From assembly GCA_947466585.1 (NCBI GenBank), contig CANIEU010000014.1, positions 1-53,394 on the forward strand: a stretch of 53,394 nucleotides of DNA, given 5' to 3'. The stretch comes from Fibrobacterota bacterium (GTDB lineage: Bacteria; Fibrobacterota; Fibrobacteria; UBA11236). The stretch's first letter is position 1; each line of letters begins with the position of its first letter. The notes below the pieces were generated by a model. It saw only the letters and a list, made by a program, of their open reading frames with translations, searched no databases and was not told the origin of the DNA. Positions 31,197 to 37,981 of this stretch are shown one piece after another. The translations under genes were made by a program, and so were the position numbers.

Positions 31197-32597
31197 TTAA
31201 CCCTCGACCGCTTTCAGAATCACATCGCGTACCGCACCCATCGGCAAAGAGGGCGCCGTGCCGACCACCTCCACATTCCCGATCAACAGCGGCGCCTCTT
31301 CCGGATGATCCGCAGGCGTTCCGTGCGACCCCTTCACCAGGGACGCGTCCAGCGGAATCACGTCCATGTAATAGCGAAACCCCAACTTCTTTTTGAGCAA
31401 CGATGCGATGATGGTGGCCTTGGCCAGCGGCTTGGCCGGGTCGAGGAACAGTTCGCACGGGTCATAGCCCGGTTTCCGGTGAATATCGACGCAGCGGGCG
31501 AAGTCCGGGGCCTTGGCATCGTCTTCCCAGTAGTAATACGTGTACCAGTTGTCGGGCTCGGCCATCAGGATCACGTCCCCGGCGCGGTCGTGGTCGAGGC
31601 CGAAACGTTTGCGGTCTTCGCCGTGGATCACGCGCCGCGTGCCCGGATCGTTCTCGAACAGGGCGACGACCTCGGCGAGTTTCGATCTATCATTCACGTA
31701 AATGTGACAGATCTGGTGGTCGGAGACCGCGAAGGCTTTGCTGGCGCCTTCGTCGAGGATCTCCCAGGTCAGGCTGGAGCGCACTTCCAGCAAACCGGCA
31801 CGGCGCAAAATGCGGTTGGGGTGCGTGTGGCGCGTCACCTTGGAAATGCCGTATTCCGAGAGGACCAGCACGCGCACGCCCTGTTTTTCGAAGTATTCGA
31901 TCAGGTCGCCGGCGACGGCATCGATCTTCTCCAACTCGGGCGCGATCTCGCGGGCGCCGGGCCCAAATTTCTGCAGGCAATAATCGAGATGGGGCAGGTA
32001 CACGAGATTGAGCGTAGGCCGCTTGAACTCCTGGATCCACTTCGCGCTGGCGGCGATCCACTCCGATGATTTGATGCCGGCCGCGGGGCCCCAGAATGCG
32101 GGAAAAGGAAACTCGCCCAAGGCGTTCACGAGCGCGTCGCGCAGTTCCATGGGCCCGGTGTAGATGTCGAAAACCTTGCGGCCGTCGGCGGGATAATGTG
32201 GCCTGGGCGTGGCCGACCAATCGACCTTCGAGTACATGTTGTACCACCAGAACATCTTGGCGCAGGTGAACTCCGGGTGACGGGCCTTGAGGGTCTCGTA
32301 CACCTTCTCACCCTGGATCAAGCCGTCGTTCTGCTTCCAAAACCCGTGCTCGGCGAGGTCCTTGAAATACCACCCGTTGCCCACGATGCCGTGTTCGGTG
32401 GGCTGCAGTCCCGTGAGCATTTGCGCCTGGCTGGTGCAAGTGACAGCGGGGAACGGTTCGTGCAGGCGCACCTGCGCATTGTCCGTCCGGTCGCGGAAGG
32501 CCTTGAGGCGGGGCATGTGCTTGCCGATCAGCGAAGGCGTCAGGCCGACGATGTTCAGCACGGCGGTGGGACGGAGGGAGGGGTTCTGTGGGGTCAT
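31197..32597 (-). CDS. Alkaline-phosphatase-superfamily protein, EboF-like (nucleotide pyrophosphatase/phosphodiesterase fold)
   Basis: 466 residues. The N-terminus (VLNIVGLTPSLIGKHMPRL ... FPAVTCTSQAQMLTGLQPTEHGIVGNGWYF) has the nucleotide pyrophosphatase pattern with a Thr/Ser nucleophile region. The later metal motifs are unusual: LPHLDYCLQKFGP instead of the usual Asp-x-x-Gly-His, and LSEYGISKVTRHTHPNRIL instead of Ser-Asp-His-Gly. This variant form fits the Ebo-cluster member. Ebo clusters are implicated in moving precursors to the periplasm in cyanobacterial scytonemin synthesis; the role elsewhere is unknown. It lies downstream of eboE in the same direction, 78 bases away, across a heptad repeat. 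Naming as EboF is from context plus fold. Confidence 0.75.
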   Translation of the reverse strand: MTPQNPSLRPTAVLNIVGLTPSLIGKHMPRLKAFRDRTDNAQVRLHEPFPAVTCTSQAQMLTGLQPTEHGIVGNGWYFKDLAEHGFWKQNDGLIQGEKVYETLKARHPEFTCAKMFWWYNMYSKVDWSATPRPHYPADGRKVFDIYTGPMELRDALVNALGEFPFPAFWGPAAGIKSSEWIAASAKWIQEFKRPTLNLVYLPHLDYCLQKFGPGAREIAPELEKIDAVAGDLIEYFEKQGVRVLVLSEYGISKVTRHTHPNRILRRAGLLEVRSSLTWEILDEGASKAFAVSDHQICHIYVNDRSKLAEVVALFENDPGTRRVIHGEDRKRFGLDHDRAGDVILMAEPDNWYTYYYWEDDAKAPDFARCVDIHRKPGYDPCELFLDPAKPLAKATIIASLLKKKLGFRYYMDVIPLDASLVKGSHGTPADHPEEAPLLIGNVEVVGTAPSLPMGAVRDVILKAVEG

Positions 32598-32608
32598 TTT
32601 GGAACTCC

Positions 32609-32629
32609 AAATATGAAATCAGAAATATG
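32609..32629. repeat. Three AAATNNG heptanucleotides between eboE and eboF
   Basis: Plus strand: AAATATG, AAATCAG and AAATATG in 7-base register, just before the eboF start on the minus strand. It is arranged in the opposite orientation to the array at 32684-32711, so the two could pair in the transcript. Confidence 0.7.
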
Positions 32630-32675
32630 AAAGTGGATGACGAGTTCTTCCGGAATGGAGGAAACGTCCGTTTCT

Positions 32676-33899
32676 TTAACTTTCTGATTTCTGATTTCTG
32701 ATTTCTGATTTCTCTTCGAACGCCCCCGGTACCGCATTCCGCACGAACGCAAGCTCCTTCGAGATGGCTTCCGCCAATCCTTCGTCATCGACCGGCCGGT
32801 GCGCTTCGGGCAATACGCCCCAGGTGTAGGTTTCCACCTCGAAGTGGCTGCACAGGTGATGTGTCAGGGCGTACCGCAGCGCTCGCAGCATCTCGCCGCG
32901 CGTGGTTCGGATGCTACCGTCCAAAAGCGCGTCGGCATGCACGGGCACGTGGTAGTGCACCCGCCATGGATGGACGAAAAGCCCCGGCCCGGCATTCAAC
33001 GCCTGCGGCAAATCATCGATGTCCCACACCCCGTCCGCCGTCTGCACGCGCGTCTGGTGGAGGAATTTCGGTTCCACGAACTGTTCGCGCAGCGCGCGGG
33101 TCGCACACGCCGGGTCGGCGGGAAACTCGAGCGCGCTCGACAGCTGCATCTTGTGGATACGGATCTCCGCGTGACGCAGGGCATACAACGATTCTTCCGC
33201 ATCCTCGAACTGCACCGCCTGATGACAGGTATCGTAGCACAGGCCGATATGTTCTTCCACCGCAAGCATGGCGTCGCACGATGCCACGGGGCGCAACACT
33301 TCGTTCCAGAAGGCGATCACCTGTGGCGTGCGCTCCAGCACACAGCCGGGCTCGGGTTCGATCGCGAGGGCGATATGTTTGCCGGTACGCTCCTTCAGGT
33401 CGGCGAGATACAACGCGAGGGCACACAGCGCTTCGGCGGCCTTCTCCGAATGTTCGGGCGTCCAGTCGACGCGCCAGCCGAGCGGGAGCGTGGAGATCGA
33501 GCCGAAGGATTCTTCGTCGGGCAGCAGTACCGCCAGGAGCGAGGCGCAACGCTTCGTATAGTCGAGGCGCGCGGGGTCGGTCCAGTCGGGCAGATACACC
33601 GCGCGCTTGACGACCGGCTGATGAAAGTCGCCGAAGGGAAAAGCGTTGAAGGTGAAGGTCGATGCGCCCCATGCTGCGAGTTCACCGCGCAGCGTCTCGG
33701 ACCGCGATTCGACCGCGGAGAGAACGCCCTCATGAAACCATAATCCCATCGGAAAAGGCTTGTTTCCCGTGATTTCGCCCAATTTCGCGGCAAAAAACCC
33801 GATTTTTGTGCGCCAGACATCCTCGGTCTGCAACGGATGCACGTTGGTACAATAAGTGAGGCGGGGCCTCGTGGAATGGCTAAGAATGTGTTTTTTCAA
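32676..33899 (-). CDS. eboE: Metabolite traffic protein EboE
   Basis: 407 residues, xylose-isomerase-like TIM barrel. It opens RPRLTYCTNVHPLQTEDVW, typical of EboE. Later motifs include VYLPDWTDPARLDYT, LPLGWR, LAIEPEPGC, HIGLCYDTCHQAVQFED and IHKMQLSSALEF. The acidic/histidine residues in EPEPG and CYDTCH occupy metal-site positions of this fold. Ebo proteins are needed for scytonemin monomer export in Nostoc; the substrate elsewhere is unknown. The start codon appears to be TTG at 33899 without a good Shine-Dalgarno, so the N-terminus is uncertain. The last ten or so residues come from a heptanucleotide repeat and are probably not conserved. Divergent from the EboD-like gene. Confidence 0.88.
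   Translation of the reverse strand: MKKHILSHSTRPRLTYCTNVHPLQTEDVWRTKIGFFAAKLGEITGNKPFPMGLWFHEGVLSAVESRSETLRGELAAWGASTFTFNAFPFGDFHQPVVKRAVYLPDWTDPARLDYTKRCASLLAVLLPDEESFGSISTLPLGWRVDWTPEHSEKAAEALCALALYLADLKERTGKHIALAIEPEPGCVLERTPQVIAFWNEVLRPVASCDAMLAVEEHIGLCYDTCHQAVQFEDAEESLYALRHAEIRIHKMQLSSALEFPADPACATRALREQFVEPKFLHQTRVQTADGVWDIDDLPQALNAGPGLFVHPWRVHYHVPVHADALLDGSIRTTRGEMLRALRYALTHHLCSHFEVETYTWGVLPEAHRPVDDEGLAEAISKELAFVRNAVPGAFEEKSEIRNQKSES
32684..32711. repeat. Four perfect CTGATTT heptanucleotides inside the 3' end of eboE
   Basis: Four identical 7-base units (AAATCAG on the minus strand). They are translated as the last residues of eboE (SEIRNQK...), which indicates array growth into the gene end. 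With the inverse-oriented array at 32609 they could form an imperfect stem in the eboE-eboF transcript. Confidence 0.75.
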
Positions 33900-33908
33900 G
33901 GGTTAAGC

Positions 33909-33974
33909 CCGGTTTGACGGATATTTCACGCACGAAAATCCGGTTTCAAGCGTATTTTAATCTACAAACCGGAT
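33909..33974. promoter_or_regulatory. Operator-like repeats in the divergent ebo promoter region
   Basis: ATCCGGTTT (33938-33946) and its exact reverse complement AAACCGGAT (33966-33974) are separated by a 19-base AT-rich spacer. A third CCGGTTT lies at 33909-33915. They fill the 140-base gap between the divergent eboE and eboD-like genes and could coordinate both directions. Confidence 0.5.
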
Positions 33975-34039
33975 CGGACACCTTCCGACCCCGTCTTTGT
34001 TTTGGTGATCGCCCCGTACCCGAGCCGCGGAATTCTCGC

Positions 34040-35227
34040 ATGGTCTATCAAAAAACCACCCTTCCGGACGCGTCTTCGACCACGTCCGCTCCGGCGGCGC
34101 TGCCTCTGGAGAACTGGTCCTCGCCCCTGAACGGCGGCATGCCGATTCATTTCGGCGACGGCGCGGCGGAGGAGTTGGTTGGTATTCTGCGCGGTCTCGC
34201 GCCTGATCGGGTATTCGTCGTGTCGGACCCTCACGTGTTCGACCTCTACGGTGCTTTCCTGGTGCAATTGCTCGGCCCTTCCTTCGCGCCGGAAGTGGTG
34301 CTCATACCCGAAGGCGAGAACGAGAAAAAATTGGCGAACCTCGAAGCCCTCTGCACCGAGCTCTTCGACCGCGGGGCGACGCGCTCCTCGGTAGTGGTGA
34401 ACTTCGGCGGCGGCGTGGTGCTGAACCTCGGCGGACTCGCCGCCGGCCTCGTCTATCGCGGCATCCGCTTCGTGCATGTGCCGACGACCTTGATGGCGCA
34501 GAGCGACGTGATCGTGTCGAACAAGCAGGGCATCAACTTCGGCGGCGGCAAAAACCGCCTCGGCCTCTTCGCTACGCCGGTTGCTGCGCTGTGCGACCCG
34601 CGCTTTTACGCCAGCGAGTCGAAGCGCCAACTGCGCGCCGCACTGGTGGAGTATGCGAAGAACGCCATCCTGCTTGGCGGCGCGCATTACGACAACGCCT
34701 TCGCGGCCTTTCGAACGCCCGACATTCTCGGGGCCGAAAGCCTCCGCAAAATCCTCCGTTACAGCCTCGAGCAAAAATTCGAGATCGCCAAGCTCGACCC
34801 CACCGAACGCGGCTACGGCCTCGTGCTGGAATACGGCCACACGGTGGGTCATGCGGCTGAATATCTCTCGCAGGGCCGCCTGCTGCACGGCGAGGCCGTC
34901 TACCACGGCATGATGGTCGCCGGACGCATCGCCAACATGATGGGTATTTTGCCCGATGCCGAGTATGCGAAGCAGCGCGCGCTGCTGGCTTTGATCGAGC
35001 ACATTCCCGCGATTCCCGCCGACATCTCGGTGGGACAGATTTTGCAAAGCGCCCAGCGCGACAACAAGAAGCGCGACAAGAACCTGTCCTTCATCCTGAT
35101 GGATGCGGTGGGCAAGCCCCATCAAGTACAGGGCCCGCGCGGGAGTGCGGCCACCAGCGTGCTGACGCCCGTGCCCGAGGAGGCGCTGCGTGCGGCGCTG
35201 ACGGAGTATCGGGATGCTCTGCTATAG
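34040..35227 (+). CDS. Sugar-phosphate cyclase, 3-dehydroquinate-synthase-like (EboD-like)
   Basis: 395 residues. NAD-binding FGGGVVLNLGGLAAGLVYRGIRFVHVPTTLMAQSD, then GKNRLGLF with Lys171. Metal ligands Glu204 (LVEYAKNAI), His267 (EYGHTVGHAAE) and His283 (LLHGEAVYHG) are all present, so the zinc site is intact. The family includes dehydroquinate synthase, 2-deoxy-scyllo-inosose synthase and 2-epi-5-epi-valiolone synthase. Pairing with EboE and EboF suggests the EboD subgroup, whose product is unsettled. ATG at 34040 is chosen because the upstream open frame runs through the operator-like repeats. It overlaps the next gene by 14 bases. Confidence 0.85.
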   Translation: MVYQKTTLPDASSTTSAPAALPLENWSSPLNGGMPIHFGDGAAEELVGILRGLAPDRVFVVSDPHVFDLYGAFLVQLLGPSFAPEVVLIPEGENEKKLANLEALCTELFDRGATRSSVVVNFGGGVVLNLGGLAAGLVYRGIRFVHVPTTLMAQSDVIVSNKQGINFGGGKNRLGLFATPVAALCDPRFYASESKRQLRAALVEYAKNAILLGGAHYDNAFAAFRTPDILGAESLRKILRYSLEQKFEIAKLDPTERGYGLVLEYGHTVGHAAEYLSQGRLLHGEAVYHGMMVAGRIANMMGILPDAEYAKQRALLALIEHIPAIPADISVGQILQSAQRDNKKRDKNLSFILMDAVGKPHQVQGPRGSAATSVLTPVPEEALRAALTEYRDALL

Positions 35228-36053
35228 CACGGCTTCGCTGCCGGATCATTTCACCGCCCGCCACATCGCCGAAGCCCTCCTCCCCACTCCTTTCCGGGGC
35301 GTGGAGTACGTGGTCAAGCCGCACGATCTCGCCCGCGCGCAAGACGCCTCCTGGTGGAACGGCTTTCGCCTCGAGCTCGAAACCCGCGGCCTGCACGTGC
35401 GCAACGTGCAGCTCGGCCATCCCTTTCTGCTCGGCCCCGTGGCGCATGAGCCCGGTCTCTCCTCGCTGATTCCCTACGGGCCAAACGGCCGCATGCGGCG
35501 CGTCGAAGCCGCGCTGGCGGCCATGCGCATTGCAACGCACCTCGGTTGCTCCATCGTCACCGTCACCACGGGGCTGCCCACGAGCGCTCCGGGCGGCGCG
35601 GGCGACTTCAAGGCCCAGGAACAGGCCTTCTTCGACATGCTCTCACACTTGGTCGTGGCGCGCCCCAAGGGCATGCGTATCGCGATCGAGCAGGAGCCGG
35701 AGCATGTGATCCACCGCGCCGGTCAGCTGCTGGCCCTGTGCCGGGCGTTCGAGGGCGTGGTGTTCGCGAATTACGACGTGGGTCACGGCGCAGTGGCGGG
35801 CGAGGATCCCGCCGCCGCGGTGCGTTTACTCGGGAAGTACGTGTCGAACCTGCACCTCGAAGACATCAAGGGAACGACGCACAAGCATTTGATGTTCGGG
35901 GAAGGCGACATCGATTTTCGCTCTTTGTTCGAGACCCTACGCGGGCTCGGCTACGCAGGGGACATCACGATGGATCTGTATCCGTTCAAGGATGATTGGG
36001 CCTGGGCGCTCAGAAAGAGTGCGGAGTTTTTGGCGGGCATGGGGACTCGTTAA
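35214..36053 (+). CDS. Xylose-isomerase-like TIM-barrel sugar isomerase/epimerase
   Basis: 279 residues. Barrel motifs with metal-site residues: IAIEQEPEHV, FANYDVGHGAVAGED, SNLHLEDIKGTTHKHLMFGEGDIDF and ITMDLYPF. The Glu, Asp-His, His and Glu ligands of the AP-endonuclease-2/IolE fold are in place, so an active isomerase or epimerase on a sugar or cyclitol phosphate is likely. The start lies inside the cyclase gene in another frame (14-base overlap), indicating translational coupling, so it may act on the cyclase product. It is distinct from EboE, a larger protein of the same fold on the other strand. Confidence 0.83.
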   Translation: MLCYSTASLPDHFTARHIAEALLPTPFRGVEYVVKPHDLARAQDASWWNGFRLELETRGLHVRNVQLGHPFLLGPVAHEPGLSSLIPYGPNGRMRRVEAALAAMRIATHLGCSIVTVTTGLPTSAPGGAGDFKAQEQAFFDMLSHLVVARPKGMRIAIEQEPEHVIHRAGQLLALCRAFEGVVFANYDVGHGAVAGEDPAAAVRLLGKYVSNLHLEDIKGTTHKHLMFGEGDIDFRSLFETLRGLGYAGDITMDLYPFKDDWAWALRKSAEFLAGMGTR

Positions 36054-36086
36054 ATACTGCTCTTTTCCATTCCTACCTTCCCGCTC

Positions 36087-36533
36087 ATGATCACTCCCAA
36101 CCCCGCCCCCGCCGCCAGCATGATTCCCTACGGCGCACCGATCGACCTCGATACTGCCAAGCGCGTGGCCGCGGCCGCAGGGAAGGAAGCCGACGCCAAC
36201 GGCTGGCCCGTGGTGATTGCCATCGTGGACAGCGGCGATAATCTGGTGCTGCTGCACCGCCACGACCTCGCGCAGCTCGGCAGCATCGCCATCGCGAAGG
36301 CCAAGGCCTCCACCGCCGTTAAAATGAAGCGCGCCACCAAGCTTCTCGACGAAGGCGTCAGCAAGGGCGGCGCGGGTCTGCGCGTGCTCGCCCTCGACGG
36401 CGTCGTGCCCATGGAAGGCGGATTGCCGTTGATGCAAGGCGGACGGATCATCGGTGCCATCGGCGTCTCGGGCGTGACCTCGCCGCAAGACGGCGAAACC
36501 GCCGCGGCGGGTGCCGCCGCGCTCAATTCGTAA
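36087..36533 (+). CDS. GlcG/HbpS family haem-binding-like protein
   Basis: 148 residues, no signal peptide. Family pattern: DLDTAKRVAAAAGKEADANGWPVVIAIVDSGDNLVLLHRHD ... SIAIAKAKASTAV ... GGLPLMQGGRIIGAIGVSGVTSPQDGETAAAGAAAL. GlcG/HbpS proteins are small, often found with glycolate or aldehyde metabolism, and some bind haem. No such pathway gene is adjacent; the neighbours are the TIM-barrel gene (33 bases upstream, same strand) and a lipoprotein, so it may be the last gene of the ebo-like plus-strand unit. Confidence 0.85.
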   Translation: MITPNPAPAASMIPYGAPIDLDTAKRVAAAAGKEADANGWPVVIAIVDSGDNLVLLHRHDLAQLGSIAIAKAKASTAVKMKRATKLLDEGVSKGGAGLRVLALDGVVPMEGGLPLMQGGRIIGAIGVSGVTSPQDGETAAAGAAALNS

Positions 36534-36564
36534 TTTTGCCCGCGTACCCCGCAAGGGATCTCCT

Positions 36565-37188
36565 ATGACTTTTCGCAAAATGGCCACTGTCGCCACCGTA
36601 TCCGCGCTCGTCGGGGCAACGCTCTTGCTCCACGGCTGCGCCTTCTTCTCGCTCGCCTCGCAAAAGCTCAAACCGCCCACCGTTGCCTACGACCATACCG
36701 AGGTCGTAGCAGTCGCGCCGCGCGCGGCGAACGTGAATTTTCATGTCAAGGTGGGGAATCCCAACGCCGTGGGCCTGCAGAACGTGCGGATCAGCTATCA
36801 GCTTTTCCACGATGATGGCCGAAGGCATGAGGCTGGGGACCAGCCGAATCACCCGTTTCTGAAGGGCAACGACCTCCTCATCGACCTCGCTCCGCGCAAA
36901 GATTCGCCCCTGGGCGTACCCGCGGAGATCGTTTATGCCGACGTATTCGCCACTTCGGTGAAGGTCGTGGAAAAAGTCTTGGCCGGTGCGAAGACCGTCC
37001 CGGTGCGCATCGACCTGGTGATCTCCGGCAATCCGACGCTGTACGACAGCACGCGCGCAGGATCACTCTTTCCGTTCACCGTGCACCTCAGCCGCACCGA
37101 GGATGTACCGGTGCCGCAGGAACAGATCGACTTACTCAAAAAGAAAGCCGCCGACGGCGCTCTGAACCAACTGCGTAAAAGATTCTGA
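36565..37188 (+). CDS. LEA/WHy-domain-like lipoprotein
   Basis: 207 residues. Lipoprotein signal with lipobox LLHGC and acylated Cys25. The mature part carries VNFHVKVGNPNAVGLQNVRISYQLFHDD, typical of the late-embryogenesis-abundant type 2/WHy fold, followed by LLIDLAPRKDSPLGVPAEIVYADVF and SGNPTLYDSTRAG. It is probably anchored to the inner leaflet of the outer membrane; the function is unknown (desiccation or stress roles are only an analogy). ATG at 36565 has AAGGGA six bases upstream. It starts 31 bases after the GlcG-like gene. Confidence 0.82.
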   Translation: MTFRKMATVATVSALVGATLLLHGCAFFSLASQKLKPPTVAYDHTEVVAVAPRAANVNFHVKVGNPNAVGLQNVRISYQLFHDDGRRHEAGDQPNHPFLKGNDLLIDLAPRKDSPLGVPAEIVYADVFATSVKVVEKVLAGAKTVPVRIDLVISGNPTLYDSTRAGSLFPFTVHLSRTEDVPVPQEQIDLLKKKAADGALNQLRKRF

Positions 37189-37225
37189 TCGGAACCGGAA
37201 CGGTTTCTGTTCGGGTCGCGAGAAT

Positions 37226-37879
37226 TTACGCCGGGTTCTTCTTCGCGATCTGCATAACGCGGCTGAAGAAGAATTCCTTCTCCATCACCTGCGACGACAC
37301 CATCATAAACCCGCGCGCCGTCAGCATGGCCGCGTACTCCGCCTCATCGAACTGATGCGGATGCAGAATGTCGCCGGGGATGAGCCGGAACAAACGCTTG
37401 AAGAACCCGTGGTTGTGCGCATCGATCGTCACCACCAAGGTACCCCCGGGCTTCACCGCCGCCGCCAACGTATCGTAAGACGCCGCGAGATCGTCGACGT
37501 GATTGATGGCGTTCATGCAGAACACCGTTTCGTACGGCTGCTCGGGCTTGAAGCCCTCGAGCGGCGCATTCAAAAACCGCACGTTCGGATACGAAGTCTT
37601 TTTAAAATGCGGCAAGGCTTCGTACGCGTCGATCAACGGATCCAAAGCATCGGGCCGGAAGGAATCGAGCACCACGAAGATTCCCGCGGGACCGCAGCCC
37701 GCATCGAGAATCCGATCCCCCTCCTTCAACGTCACCGCCGCGCCCATCTTGGCCAGATAATCCTTCCAATACGCGCGCTTCCACACGGCGTACTCGGCGG
37801 GATCCTTTTTTTTCAGGTACCCCTTCCACCAGCGGATCTCGAATCCCTGCGCGATTTTCCAGCGAAGCCCGTTGGCCAT
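37226..37879 (-). CDS. Class I SAM-dependent methyltransferase
   Basis: 217 residues, cytoplasmic. Motif I ILDAGCGPAGIFVVLD, motif II region ALDPLIDAYEAL, post-motif region YETVFCMNAINHVDDLAASYDTLAAAVKPGGTLVVTIDAHNH. This is a Methyltransf_11/UbiE-like fold. The substrate is unknown; the long basic N-terminal segment (IRWWKGYLKKKDPAEYAVWKRAYW) and the C-terminal His-rich loop are shared with small-molecule methyltransferases. The gene lies 30 bases after a terminator that ends uvrC, so it probably has its own promoter. Confidence 0.85.
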   Translation of the reverse strand: MANGLRWKIAQGFEIRWWKGYLKKKDPAEYAVWKRAYWKDYLAKMGAAVTLKEGDRILDAGCGPAGIFVVLDSFRPDALDPLIDAYEALPHFKKTSYPNVRFLNAPLEGFKPEQPYETVFCMNAINHVDDLAASYDTLAAAVKPGGTLVVTIDAHNHGFFKRLFRLIPGDILHPHQFDEAEYAAMLTARGFMMVSSQVMEKEFFFSRVMQIAKKNPA

Positions 37880-37908
37880 GTGCGATTCCGTTCGTAGATA
37901 CCGTTCGT

Positions 37909-37936
37909 AAAAAGGGCCCGGCTCAAAGGCCGGACC
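37909..37936 (-). terminator. Terminator downstream of uvrC
   Basis: On the minus strand GGTCCGGC pairs with GCCGGGCC (one G-U pair) around a six-base loop and is followed by C and five T residues. It separates uvrC from the downstream methyltransferase gene. Confidence 0.7.
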
Positions 37937-37981
37937 GGGGTCGGGGCATGATAGCGATTTCAGGGGTCGAGCACAAGGCGG

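Noticed and set aside
10059-32711. Heptanucleotide arrays considered as CRISPR
   Set aside because: Units are 7 bases with no spacers; no cas genes in the window.
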